Source: Coriaria nepalensis
Taxonomy: Eukaryota; Streptophyta; Magnoliopsida; Cucurbitales; Coriariaceae
Reading direction: 5' to 3'
NCBI GenBank assembly: GCA_027186245.1
Contig: CP114483.1
Span: 18,620,220 to 18,684,219, forward strand
Length of the DNA stretch: 64,000 nt
Shown: positions 1-12,700 of the stretch, piece after piece
Numbering within the stretch: the stretch's first letter is position 1
Layout: each line of letters starts with the position of its first letter
Notes under the pieces: generated by a model
Seen by the model: the letters and a program-made list of their open reading frames with translations, nothing else
The model's database searches: none
Told to the model about the DNA's origin: nothing
Program-made: the position numbers and the translations under genes

Positions 1-1693
1 GACTTTCGTGCATAACTTGTAGTTGATCTATTGAAGTCAACAATATATTTGTTTAGCCTTAAAGTCATGTCAATGAGTCTCTTCTAGTCGTTAAATCATT
101 CTAAATTAAGTCGAACGAATTCTATTTTTTCCCTTCAAACCTGATTTTATTACATAACTTGCAATTAATCTATTGAAGACAACAATGCATTATTTTACCA
201 TTAAAAAGCATGTCACTCAGTCTTTTCAATCATTAAATTGTTTGAAGGCACTTCGAACCATATCTCTTTTTGCATTTAAAACGCGACTTTCAGGCATAAC
301 TTGCAATGGATCTATTGAAGGCAACTATGCATTTTTTTAGCCTTAAAGTCATATTTTTGCGTCTCTTTTAGTAAGAAAATCATTCTAAATCACTCCGAAC
401 GAAATTAGGCATTTGAACATGACTTTCGTGCATAACTTGCAGTTGATCTATTGAAGTTAACAATGCATTTGTTTAGCCTTAAAGTCATGTCAATGAGTCT
501 CTTCGAGTCATTAAATCATTCTAAATTAAGTCGAACGAATTATGTTTGCGCCCTTCAAACATTATTTTGTTACATAACTTGCAATTAATCTATTGAAGAC
601 AACAATGCATTATTTTACCATTAAAAAGCATATCACTCAGTCTTTTCAATCATTAAATTGTTTGAAGGCACTTCGAACCAAATCTCTTTTTGCATTTAAA
701 ACGCGACTTTCATGCATAACTTGCAATTGATCTATTGAAGGCAACTATGCATTTTTTTAGCCTTAAAGTCATATTTTTGCGTCTCTTTTAGTCAGGAAAT
801 CATTCTAAATCACTTCGAACGAAATTGCGCATTTTAACATGACTTTCGTGCATAACTTGCAGTTCATCTATTGAAGTCAACAATGCACTTGTTTAGCCTT
901 AAAGTCATGTCAATGAGTCTCTTCTAGTCGTGAAATCATTCTAAATTAAGTCGAACGAATTCTATTTTTTCCCTTCAAACATGATTTTATTACATAACTT
1001 GCAATTAATCTATTGAAGACAACAATGCATTATTTGACCATTAAAAAGCATGTCACTCAGTCTTTTCAATCATTAAATTGTTTGAAGCAACTTCGGACCA
1101 TATCTCTTTTTGCATTTAAAACGTGCCTTTCATGCATAACTTGCAAGTGATCTATTGAAGGGCAACTAATGCATTTTTTTTAGCCTTTTAAAGTCATATT
1201 TTTGCATCTCTTTTAGGTCAGAAAATCATTCTATAATCATTTCGAACGAAATCGGCATTTGTGACATGACTTTCGTGCATAACTTGCAGTTGATCTATTG
1301 AAGTCAACAATGCATTTGTTTAGCCTTAAAGTCATGTCAATGAGTCTCTTCTAGTCGTTAAATTATTCTAAATTAAGTCGAACGAATTCTGTTTTTTCCC
1401 TTCAAACATGATTTTATTACATAACTTGCAATTAATCTATTGAAGACAACAATGCATTATTTTACCATTAAAAAGCATGTCACTCCGGTCTTTTCAATCA
1501 TTAAATTGTTTGAAGGCACTACAGACCAATATCTCTTTTTGCATTTAAAAACGTGACTTTCATGCATAACTTTGCAAGTGATCTATTGAAGGCAAACTAT
1601 GCATTTTTTTTAGCCTTAAAGTCATATTTTTGCATCTCTTTTAGTCAGAAAATCATTCTAAATCATTGCGAACGAAATACGGCATTTGAATAT
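1..1693. repeat. Partial HOR: u6, u7, u8, u9
   Basis: Units start at 1, 421, 841 and 1,268. They match u6 (CAGGC, CAATGG), u7 (GAATTATG), u8 (CAGTTCATC, GTGAAATC) and u9 (CACTACAGACC). The first about 1,150 bp keep exact 420-bp spacing and look as clean as the decamers at 15.8-24.2 kb. After about 1,160 single-base insertions appear, such as GGGCAACTAATG at about 1,160. Confidence 0.85.
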
Positions 1694-2115
1694 GACTTTC
1701 GTGCATAACTTGTAGTTGATCTATTGAGGCAACAATGCATTTGTTTAGCCTTTAAGTCATGTAACTGAGTCTCTTCGAGTCATTAAATCATTCTAAATTA
1801 AGTCCAACGAGTTCTATGTTCGCCCTTTTCAAACATTATTTTCTTACATAACTTGCAATTAATCTATTCAAGACAACAATGCATTATTCTACCACTAAAA
1901 AGCATATCACTCAGTCTTTTCAATCATTAAATTGTTTGGAAGCACTTCGAACCATATCTCTTTTTGCATTTAAAACGCGACTTTCAGGCATAACTTGAAT
2001 GGATCTATTGAAGGCAACTATGCATTTTTTTAGCCTTTAAAGTCATATTTTTGCGTCTCTTTTAGTAAGAAAAATCATTCTAAATCACTCCCAACGAAAT
2101 TAGGCATTTAAACAT

Positions 2116-2527
2116 GACTTTTGTGCATAACTTGTAGTTGATCTATTGAAGTCAACAATATATTTGTTTAGCCTTAAAAGTCATGTCAATGAGTCTCTTC
2201 TAGTCGGTTAAATCATTCTAAATTAAGTCGAACGATTCTATTTTTTCCCTTCAAACTGATTTTATTACATAACTTGCAATTAATCTATTGAAGACAACAA
2301 TGCATTATTTTACCATTAAAAAGCATGTCCACTCATCTTTTCAATCATTAAATTGTTTGAAGGCACTTCGAACCATATCTCTTTTTGCATTTAAAACGCG
2401 ACTTTCAGGCATACTTGCAATTGATCTATTGAAGGCATATGTTTAGCCTTAAAAGTCATATTTTTGCGTCTCTTTTAGTCAGAAAATCATTCTAAATCAC
2501 TCCGAACGAATATAGGCATTTAAACAT
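2116..2527. repeat. Rare unit u6' with shortened C subunit (412 bp)
   Basis: Resembles u6 in subunits A and B (ATATATTTG, GAGTCTCTTC, CTTCGAACC) but opens GACTTTTGTG. In C, GAAGGCAACTATGCATTTTTTTAG is replaced by GAAGGCATATGTTTAG, a loss of 8 bp that removes the third ATGCAT. The preserved CATATG core resembles the 2-bp-shorter C allele of the right-hand domain, so exchange between domains or common ancestry is likely. Confidence 0.8.
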
Positions 2528-5500
2528 GACTTTCGTGCATAACTTGTAGTTGATCTATTGAAGTAACAATATATTTGTTTAGCCTTAAAGTCATGTCAAT
2601 GAGCCTCTCTCTAGTCGTTAAATCATTCTAAATTAAGTCGAACGAATTCTAATTTTTTCCCTTCAAAGTGATTTTATTACATAACTTGCAATTAATCTAT
2701 TGAAGACAACAATGCATTATTTTACCATTAAAAAGCATGTCACTCAGTCTTTTCAATCATTAAATTGTTTGAAGGCACTTCGGACCATATCTCTTTTTGC
2801 ATTTAAAACGTGCCTTTCATGCATAACTTGCAAGTGATCTATTGAAGGCAACTATGCATTTTTTTAGCCTTAAAGTCATATTTTTGCATCTCTTTTAGTC
2901 AGAAAATAATTCTAAAATCACTTCGAACGAAAATAGGCATTTGAACATGACTTTCGTGCATAACTTGCAGTTGATCTATTGAAGTCAACAATGCATTTGT
3001 GTTAGCCTTAAAGTCATGTCAATGAGTCTCTTCGAGTCATTAAATCATTCTAAATTAAGTCGAACGAATTCTGTTTGCGCCCTTCAAACATTATTTTGTT
3101 ACATAACTTGCAATTAATCTATTGAAGACAACAATGCATTATTTTACCATTAAAAAGCATATCACTCAGTCTTTTCAATCATTAAATTGTTTGAAGGCAC
3201 TTCGAACCCAAATCTCTTTTTGCATTTAAAACGCGACTTTCATGCATAACTTGCAATTGATTCTATTGAAGGCAACTATGCATTTTTTTTAGCCTTAAAG
3301 TCATATTTTTGCGTCTCATTTAGTCAGAAAGAAATCATTCTAAATCACTTCGAACGAAATTCGGCATTTTAACATGACTTTCGTGGCATAACTTGCAGTT
3401 CATCTATTGAAGTCAACAATGCACTTGTTTAGCCTTAAAGTCATGTCAATGAGTCTCTTCTAGTCGTGAAATCATTCTAAATTAAGTCGAACGAATTCTA
3501 TTTTTTGCCCTTCAAACATGATTTTATTACATAACTTGCAATTAATCTATTGAAGACAACAATGCATTATTTTACCATTAAAAAGCATGTCACTCAGTCT
3601 TTTCAATCATTAAATTGTTTAAAGCCACTTCGGACCATATCTCTTTTTGCATTTAAAACGTGCCTTTCTGCATAACTTGCAAGTGAACTATTGAAGGCAA
3701 CTATGCATTTTTTTAGCCTTAAAGGTCATATTTTTGCATCTCTTTTAGTCAGAAAATCATTCTAAATCATTTCGAACGAAATTCGGCATTTGAACATGAC
3801 TTTCGTGCATAACTTGCAGTTGATGTATTGAAGTCAACAATGCAGTTGTTTAGCCCTTAAAGTCATGTCAATGAGTCTCTTCTAGTCGTTAAATTATTCT
3901 AAATTAAGTCGAACGAATTCTGTTTTTTCCCCTTCAAACATGATTTATTACATAACTTGCAATTAATCTATTGAAGACAACAATGCATTATTTTTACCAT
4001 TAAAAAGCATGTCACTCGGTCTTTTTCAATCATTAAATTGTTTGAAGGCACTACGGACCATATCTCTTTTTGCATTTAAAACGTGACTTTCATGCATAAC
4101 TTGCAAGTGATCTATTGAAGGCAACTATGCATTTTTTTTTAGCCTTAAAGTCATATTTTTGCATCTCTTTTAGTCAGAAAATCATTCTAATCATTTCGAA
4201 CGAAATTCGGCATTTGAATCTGACTTTCGTGCATAACTTGTAGGTTGATCTATTGAAGGCAACAATGCATTTGTTTAGCCTTTAAGTCCATGTAACTGAG
4301 TCTCTTCGAGTCATTAATCATTCTAAATTAAGTCGAACGAATTCTATTTTCGCCCTTCAAACATTTATTTTCTTACAATAACTTGCAATTAATCTATTCA
4401 AGACAACAATGCATTATTCTACCACTAAAAAGCATATCACTCAGTCGTTTCAATCATTAATTGTTTGAAGGGCACTTCGAACCATATCTCTTTTTGCATT
4501 TAAAACGCGACTTTCAGGCATAACTTGCAATGGATCTATTGAAGGCAACTATGCATTTTTTTAGCCTTAAAGTCATATTTTTGCGTCTCTTTTAGTAAGA
4601 AAATCATTCTAAATCACTCCCAACGAAATTATGGCATTTAAAACATGACCTTTCGTGCATAACTTGTAGTTGATCTATTGAAGTCAACAATATATTGTTT
4701 AGCCTTTAAAGTCATGTCAATGAGTCTCTTCTAGTCGTTAAATCATTCTAAATTAAGTCGAACGAATTCTATTTTTTCCCTTCAAACTTGATTTTATTAC
4801 ATACTTTGCAATTAATCTATTGAAGACAACAATGCATTATTTTACCATTAAAAAGCATGTCACTCAGTCTTTTCAATCATTAAATTGTTTGAAGGCACTT
4901 CGAACCATATCTCTTTTTGCATTTAAAACGCGACTTTCAGGCATAACTTGCAATGGATCTATTGAAGGCAACTATGCATTTTTTTAGCCTTAAAGTCATA
5001 TTTTTGCGTCTCTTTTAGTAAGAAAATCATTCTAAATCACTCCGAACGAAATTAGGCATTTGAACATGACTTTCGTGCATAACTTGCAGTTGATCTATTG
5101 AAGTTAACAATGCATTTGTTTAGCCTTAAAGTCATGTCAATGAGTCTCTTCGAGTCATTAAATCATTCTAAATTAAGTCGAACGAATTATGTTTGCGCCC
5201 TTCAAACATTATTTTGTTACATAACTTGCAATTAATCTATTGAAGACAACAATGCATTATTTTACCTTTAAAAATGCATATCACTCAGTCTTTTCAATCA
5301 TTAAATTGTTTGTAGGCACTTCGAACCAAATCTCTTTTTGCATTTAAAAGCGACTTTCATGCATAACTTGCAATTGATCTATTGAAGGCAACTATGCATT
5401 TTTTTAGCCTTAAGTCATATTTTTGCGTCTCTTTTAGTCAGAAAATCATTCTAAATCATTCGAACGAAATTCGGCATTTTAACCTTTCGTGCATAACTTG

Positions 5501-7589
5501 CAGTTCATCTATTGAAGTCAACAATGCACTTGTTTAGCCTTAAAGTCATGTCAATGAGTCTCTTCTAGTCGTGAAATCATTCTAAATTAAGTCGATAACG
5601 AATTATATTTTTTTCCCTTCAAACATGATTTTATTACATAACTTGCATTAATCTATTGAAGACAACAATGCATTATTTTACATTAAAAAGCATGTCACTC
5701 AGTCTTTTCAATCATTAAATTGTTTGAAGGCACTTCGGGACCATATCTCTTTTTGCATTTAAAAACGTGCCTTTCATGCATAACTTGCAAGTGATCTATT
5801 GAAGGCAACTATGCATTTTTTTAGCCTTAAAGTCATATTTTTTGCATCTCTTTTAGTCAGAAAATCATTCTAAATCATTTCGAACGAAATTCGGCATTTG
5901 AACATGACTTTCGTGCATAACTTGCAGTTTGATCTATTGAAGTCAACAATGCATTTGTTTAGCCTTAAAGTCATTCAATGAGTCTCTTCTAGTCGTTAAA
6001 ATTATTCTAAATTAAGTCGAACGAATTCTGTTTTTTTCCCTTCAAACATGATTTTATTACATAACTTGCAATTAATCTATTGAAGACAACAATGCATTAT
6101 TTTACCATTAAAAAGCATGTCACTCGGTCTTTTCAATCATTAAATTGTTTGAAGGCACTACAGACCATATCTCTTTTTGCATTTAAAACGTGACTTTCAT
6201 GCATAACTTGCAAGTGATCTATTGAAGGCAACTATGCATTTTTTTAGTCCTTAAAGTCATATTTTTGCATCTCTTTAGTCAGAAAATCATTCTAAATCAT
6301 TTCGAACGAAATTCGGCATTTGAATATGACTTCGTGCATAACTTGTAGTTGATCTATTGAAAGCACCAATCCATTTTATTAGCCTTTAAGTCATGTCACT
6401 GAGCCTCTTCGAGTCTTAAAATCATTCTAAATTAAGTCGAACGAATTCTATTTTCACCCTTCAAACATGATTTTCTTACATAACTTGCAATTAATCTATT
6501 CAAGACAACAATGCATTATTCTACCACTAAAAAGACTATCACTCAGTCTTTTCAATCATTAAATTGTTTGAAGGGCACTTCGAACCATATCTCTTTTTGC
6601 ATTTAAACGCGACGTTCAGCATAACTTGCAATGGATCATTGAAGGCAACTATGCATTTTTTTAGCCTTAAAGTCATATTTTTGCATCTCTTTTAGTAAGA
6701 AAATCATTCTAAATCACTCCCAACGAAATTAGGCATTTAAACATGACTTTCGTGCATAACTTGTAGTTGATCTATTGAAGTCAACAATATATTTGTTTAG
6801 CCTTAAAGTCATGTCAATGAGCCTCTTCTAGTCGTTAAATCATTCTAAATTAAGTCGAACGAATTCTATTTTTTCCCTTCAAACCTGATTTTATTACATA
6901 ACTTGCAATTAATCTATTGAAGACAACAATGCATTATTTTACCATTAAAAAGCATGTCACTCAGTCTTTTCAATCATTAAATTGTTTGAAGGCACTTCGG
7001 ACCATATCTCTTTTTGCATTTAAAACGTGCCTTTCATGCATAACTTGCAAGTGATCTATTGAAGGCAACTATGCATTTTTTTAGCCTTAAAGTCATATTT
7101 TTGCATCTCTTTTAGTCAAGAAAATAATTCTAAATCACTTCGAACGAAATTAGGCATTTGAACATGACTTTCGTGCATAACTTGCAGTTGATCTATTGAA
7201 GTTAACAATGCATTTGTTTAGCCTTAAAGTCATGTCAATGAGTCTCTTCGAGTCATTAAATCATTCTAAATTAAGTCGAACGAATTCTGTTTGCGCCCCT
7301 TCAAACATTATTTTGTTACATAACTTGCAATTAATCTATTGAAGACAACAATGCATTATTTTACCATTAAAAAGCATATCACTCAGTCTTTTCAATCATT
7401 AAATTGTTTGAAGGCACTTCGAACCAAATCTCTTTTTGCATTTAAAACGCGACTTTCCATGCATAACTTGCAATTGATCTATAGAAGGCAACTATGCATT
7501 TTTTAGCCTTAAAGTCATATTTTTGCGTCTCTTTTAAGTCAGAAAATCATTCTAAATCACTTCGAAACGAAAATTCGGCATTTTAACAT

Positions 7590-8014
7590 GACTTTCGTGC
7601 ATAACTTGCAGTTCATCTATTGAAGTCAACAATGCACTTGTTTAGCCTTAAAGTCATGTCAATGAGTCTCTTCTAGTCGTGAAATCATTCTAAATTAAGT
7701 CGAACGAATTCTATTTTTTTCCCTTCAAACATGATTTTATTACATAACTTGCAATTAATCTATTGAAGACAACAATGCATTATTTTACCATTAAAATAGC
7801 ATGTCAACTCGGTCCTTTTCAATCATTAAATTGTTTGGAAGGCACTACAGACCATATCTCTTTTGCATTTAAAACGAGACTTTCATGCATAACTTGCAAT
7901 TGATCTATTGAAGGCAACTATGCATTTTTTTAGCCTTAAAGTCATATTTTTGCGTCTCTTTTAGTCAGAAAATCATTCTAAATCACTTCGAACGAAATTC
8001 GGCATTTAAGACAC
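7590..8014. repeat. Chimeric unit u8(or u3)/u9
   Basis: Subunit A is u3/u8 type (CAGTTCATC, AATGCACTTG, GTGAAATC). Subunit B is u9 type (ACTCGGTC, CACTACAGACC). One whole 420-bp step is missing from the u8-u9 series here, which is what an unequal crossover between adjacent alpha units produces. The following unit at 8,015 opens with C-like sequence (CGACTTTCATGCATAACTTG, CAACTATGC) before returning to A-type TTTTAAGTCATG, so it may be a C/A register slip. Confidence 0.82.
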
Positions 8015-8861
8015 GACTTTCATGCATAACTTGTAATTGATCTATTGAAGGCAACTATGCATTTTTTTAGCCTTTTAAGTCATGTAACTGAGTCCTCTTC
8101 GAGTCATTAAATCATTCTAAATTAAGTCGAACGAATTCTATTTTCGCCCTTCAAACATTATTTTCTACATAACTTGCCAATTAATCTATTCAAGACAACA
8201 ATGCATTATTCTACCACTAAAAAGCATATCACTCAGTCTTTTCAATCATTAAAATTGTTTGAAGGCATTTCGAACCATATCTCTTTTTCCATTTAAAACG
8301 CGACGTTCAGGCATAGCTTGCAATGGATCTATTGAAGGCAACTATGCATTTTTTTAGCCTTAAAGTCATATTTTTTGCATCTCTTTTAGTAAGAAAATCA
8401 TTCTAAATCACCTCCCAACGAAATTAGGCATTTAAACATGACTTTCGTGCATAACTTGTAGTTGATCTATTGAAGTCAACAAATATTTGTTTAGCCTTAA
8501 AGTCATGTCCAATGAGCCTCTTCTAGTCGTTAAATCATTCTAAATCAAGTAGAGCGAATTCTATTTTTCTCCTTCAAACCTGATTTTATTACATAACTTG
8601 CAATTAATCTATTGAAGACAACAATGCATTATTTTACCATTAAAAAGCATGTCACTCAGTCTTTTCAATCATTAAATTGTTTGAAGGCACTTCGGACCAT
8701 ATCTCTTTTTGCATTTAAAACGTGCCCTTCAAGCATAACTTGCAAGAGATCTAATGAAGGCAACTATGCATTTTTTTAGCCTTAAAAGTCATATTTTTGC
8801 ATCTCTTTTAGTCAGAAAATAATTCTAAATCACTTCGAACGAAATTAGGCATATTGAACAT

Positions 8862-9300
8862 GACTTTCGTGCATAACTTGCAGTTGATCTATTGAAGTTA
8901 ACAATGCATTTGTTTAGCCTTAAAGGTCATGTCAATGAGTCCTCTTCGAGTCATCTTAAATCATTATCTAAATTAAGTACGAACGAAATTCTATTTTCGC
9001 CCTTCAAACATTATTTCTTACATAACCTTGCAATTCATCTATTCAAGACAACAATGCATGAATCTACACTACAAAAGCATATCACTCAGTCTTTTCAATT
9101 CATTAAATTGTTTGAAGGCACTTCGAACCATAAAATCCCCCCCCCTCTTTTGCATTTTAAAACGCGACTTTCAGGCATAACTTGCAATGGATCTATTAAG
9201 GCAACTATGCATTTTTTTTAGCCTTTAAAGTCATATTTTTGCGTCTTCTTTAGAAGAAAATCATTCTAAACTCACTCCCAACGAATTAGGCATTAAACAT
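8862..9300. repeat. Chimeric unit u2/u5 at the edge of the noisy zone
   Basis: Begins as u2 (GAAGTTAAC, TTCGAGTCATC) and changes by about 8,990 to u5 (TATTTTCGCCC, CTATTCAAGAC, ATCTACACTAC, CAATGGATC, CACTCCCAACG). The change coincides with the sharp rise in indel density and a C8 homopolymer at about 9,136, not seen elsewhere in the array. It could be a genuine recombination junction or the seam between two assembled reads. Confidence 0.72.
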
Positions 9301-9723
9301 GACTTTTGTGCATAACTTGTAAGTTGATCTATTGAAGTCAACAATATATTTGTTTAGCCTTAACGTCATGTCCAATGAGTCTCTTCTAGTCGTTATAATC
9401 ATCCTTAATTAAGTCGAACGAATTCTATTTTTTCTCCCTTTCAAACCTGATTTTATTACATAACTTGCAATTAATCTATTTAAGACAACAATGCATTATT
9501 TTACCATATAAAGCATGTCACTCAGTCTTTTCCATTCATTAAATTGTTTGAAGGCACTTCGACCCCATATCTCTTTTGCATTTTTAAAACCGCGACTTTC
9601 AGGCAACACTGCAATTGATCTATTGAAGGCATATGTTTAGACTTAAAGTCAAATTTTTGCGTCTCTTTTAGTCAGAAAATCATTCCTAAAATCACTCCGA
9701 ACGAAATTAGGCATTTATAACAT
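9301..9723. repeat. Rare unit u6', second copy
   Basis: Same signature as the unit at 2,116: GACTTTTGTG opening, ATATATTTG, and GAAGGCATATGTTTAG in C at about 9,625. It is longer than 412 bp only because of scattered single-base insertions. It anchors the 17-unit duplication. Confidence 0.78.
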
Positions 9724-12700
9724 GACTTTCGTTGCATAACTTGTAGTTGATCTATTGAAGTCAACAATATATTAGTATAGCCTTGTAAAGTCATGTCATT
9801 GAGCCCTCTTCCTAGTCGATTAATCATTCTAAATTAAGTTCGAACGAATTCCCTATTTTTTTCCCTTCAAACCTGATTTAATTACATAACTTGCAAATTA
9901 CTCTATTGAAGACAACAATGCATTATTGTACCATTAAAAAGGCATGTCACTCAGTCTTTTCAATCATTAAATTGTTTTGGAAAGGCACTTCGGACCATAT
10001 CTCTTTTTGCATTTAAAACGTTCGCCTTTCATGCAATTATCTTGCAAGTATCTATTGAAGGCAACTATTGCATTTTTATAGCCTTAAAGTCATAATTTTT
10101 GCATCTCTTTTAGTCAGAAAATAATTCTAAATCACTTCGAACGAAATTAGGCATTTGAACATGAGCTTTCGTGCATAACTGCAGTTGATCTATAGAAGTT
10201 AACAATGCATTTGTTTAGCCTTAAGTCATGTCAAATGAGTTCTCTTCGAGTCATTAAATCATTCTAAATTAAGTCGAACGAATTCTGTTTTGCGCCTTCA
10301 AACATTATTTTGTACATAACTTGCAATACTCTATTGAATGACAACAAATGCATTATTTACCATTAAAAAGCATATCCCCATCAGTCTTTTCAATCATTAA
10401 ATTGTTTTGAAGGCAACTTCGAACCAAATCTCTTTTTGCATTTAAAACGCGACTTTCAGCATAACTTGCAAGTGATCTATTGAAGGCAACTAAGGCCTTT
10501 TTTTTAGCCGTAAAGTCATATTTTTTGCGTCTCTTTTTATCAGGAAAATCATTCTAAATCACTTCGAACGAAATTCGGCATTTTTAACATGGACTTCGTG
10601 CATAACTTGCAGGTCATCTATAGAAGTCAACAATGCACTTGTTAGCCTTAAAGTCTGTCAATGAGTCCCTCTTTCTAGTCGTGGAAATCATTCTAAATTT
10701 AGTCGAACGAATTCTAATTTTTCCCTTTCAAACATGATTTTATTACATATCTTGCAAATTAATCTATTGAAGACGAACAATGCATTATTTTACCATTAAA
10801 AAGCATGTCACTCAGTCTTTAAATCATTAAATGTTTAAAGGCACTTCGGACCTATCTTCTTTTTGCATTTAAAACGTAGCCTTTCATGCATAACTTTGCC
10901 AGTGATTCTATTGAAGGCACCTATGCATTTTTTTAGCCTTAAAGTCATAATTTTTGCATCTCTTCTTTTAGTCAGAAAATCATTCTAAAATCATTTCCGA
11001 ACGAAATTCGGCATTTGAACATGGACATTCGTTGCATAACTATGCAGTTGATCGATTGAAGTCAAACCCAATGCATTTGTTTAGCCTTAAATTCATGTCA
11101 ATGAGGTCTCTTCTAGTCGTTAAATTATTCTAAATTAAGTCGAACGAATTTCTGGTTTTTTCCCTTCAAACATGATTTTATTACATAAACTTGCAATTAA
11201 TCTATTGAAGACAACATGCATTATTTACCATATAAAAAGCATGCTCTCACACGTCCTTTACAATCATTAAATTGTTGAAGGGCACTACGGGACCATATCT
11301 CTTTTTGCATTTAAAAACGTGGACTTTCATGCATAAACTAGCAATGTGATCTATTGAAGGCAAATATGCATTTTTTTAGCCTTAAAGTCCATATTTTTGC
11401 AATCTCTTTTAGGTCAGAAAATCATCTAAATCATTTCGAACGAAATTTCGGCATTTGAAATAGACTTTCGTGCATAACTATGTAGATGATCTATGTGAAG
11501 GCAACAATGCATTTGTATTAGCCTTTAAGTCATGTAACTGAGCTCTTTCGAGGCATTAAATCATTCTACATTAAGTCGAACGAATTCTATTTTGCACCCT
11601 TTCCAAACATTAATTTTCATACATAACTTGCAATTAATTCTATCAAGACAACAATGCATTATTCTACACATAAAAAGCATATCACTCAGTCTTTTTCAAT
11701 CATTAAATTGTTTGAAGGCACTTCGAACCATATCTCTTTTTGCATTTTAAAACGCGACTTTCAGGCATAACTTGCAAGTGGATCTATTGAGGCAACTATG
11801 CATTTTTTTTAGCCTTAAAGGTCATATTTTTGCGTCTCTTTAGTAAGAAAATCATTCTAAATCACTCCCAACGAAATTAGGCCATTTAAACATGACTTTC
11901 GTGCAGAACTTGTAGTTGATCTATTGAAGTCAACAATATAATTGTTTAGCCTTAAAGTGTCCTGTCCATGAGTCTCTTCTAGTCGGTTAAATCATTCTAA
12001 ATTAAGTTGCTGAACGGAATTCTATTTTTTCCCTTCAAACCTGATTTTATTTACATAACTTGCAATTAATCTATTGATAGACAAAAATGCATTATTTTAC
12101 CCATTTTAAAAAGGCATGTCACTCAGTCCCTTTCGAATCATTAAATTGTTTGAAGGGCCACTTCGAACCATATCTCTTTTTGCATTTATAAACGCGACTT
12201 TCAGGCATCATACCCTTGCAATGGGATCTATTGATGGCACTATGCATTTTTTACCTTTAAAGTCATATTTTAGCGTCTCTTTTAGTAAGAAAATCATTCT
12301 AAATCACTCCGAACGAAATTAGGCATTTGAAACATGACTTTCGTGCATAACTTGCAGTGGATCTATTGAAGTTAACAATGCATTTGTTTAGCCTTTTAAA
12401 TCATGTCAATGAGACTCTTTCGGAGCTCATTAAATCATTCTAATATAAAGTCGAACGAATTATGTTAGCGCCCTTCAAACATTATTTTGTTACATAACTT
12501 GCAATTAATCTAATGGAAGACAACCAATGCATTATTTTTACCTTTAAATAGCATATCACTCTGTCATTTCAATATTAAAAAATTGTTTGAAGGCACTTCG
12601 AACCCAAAATCTCTTTTTGCATTTAAAACGCGACTTTCATGCGAGAACTTGCAATTGATCTATTGAGGGCAACTATGCATTTTGCTAGCCTTAAAGACAT

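Larger units (their letters stand above)
1694..8861. repeat. 17-unit block, copy 1 (u5 u6' u1-u10 u1 u2 h8/9 u10 u1)
   Basis: Units start at about 1,694, 2,116, 2,528, 2,949, 3,376, 3,798, 4,222, 4,647, 5,068, 5,483, 5,906, 6,328, 6,745, 7,166, 7,590, 8,015 and 8,440. The order includes two rare units not seen in the clean decamers: u6' at 2,116 and the u8/u9 chimera at 7,590. The same order with the same rare units is repeated from 8,862. Scattered single-base indels are present at low to moderate density, with homopolymer-adjacent insertions prominent. Confidence 0.78.

Noticed and set aside
9136..9145. C8 homopolymer as a possible real feature
   Set aside because: It occurs once, in the noisy segment, replacing part of the ATATCTCTTTTTGC stretch that is invariant elsewhere. 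It is most simply a sequencing or consensus error.
8892..9221. Open frame of 109 codons on the + strand
   Set aside because: It lies wholly in the indel-rich segment and is a frame kept open by inserted bases. Clean copies of the same units have stops in that stretch. Its translation is just repeat sequence with no domain.
12116..12322. Open frame of 68 codons on the + strand
   Set aside because: Same reason: satellite sequence in the noisy zone. The corresponding clean unit (u6, from 17,910) is closed by stops.
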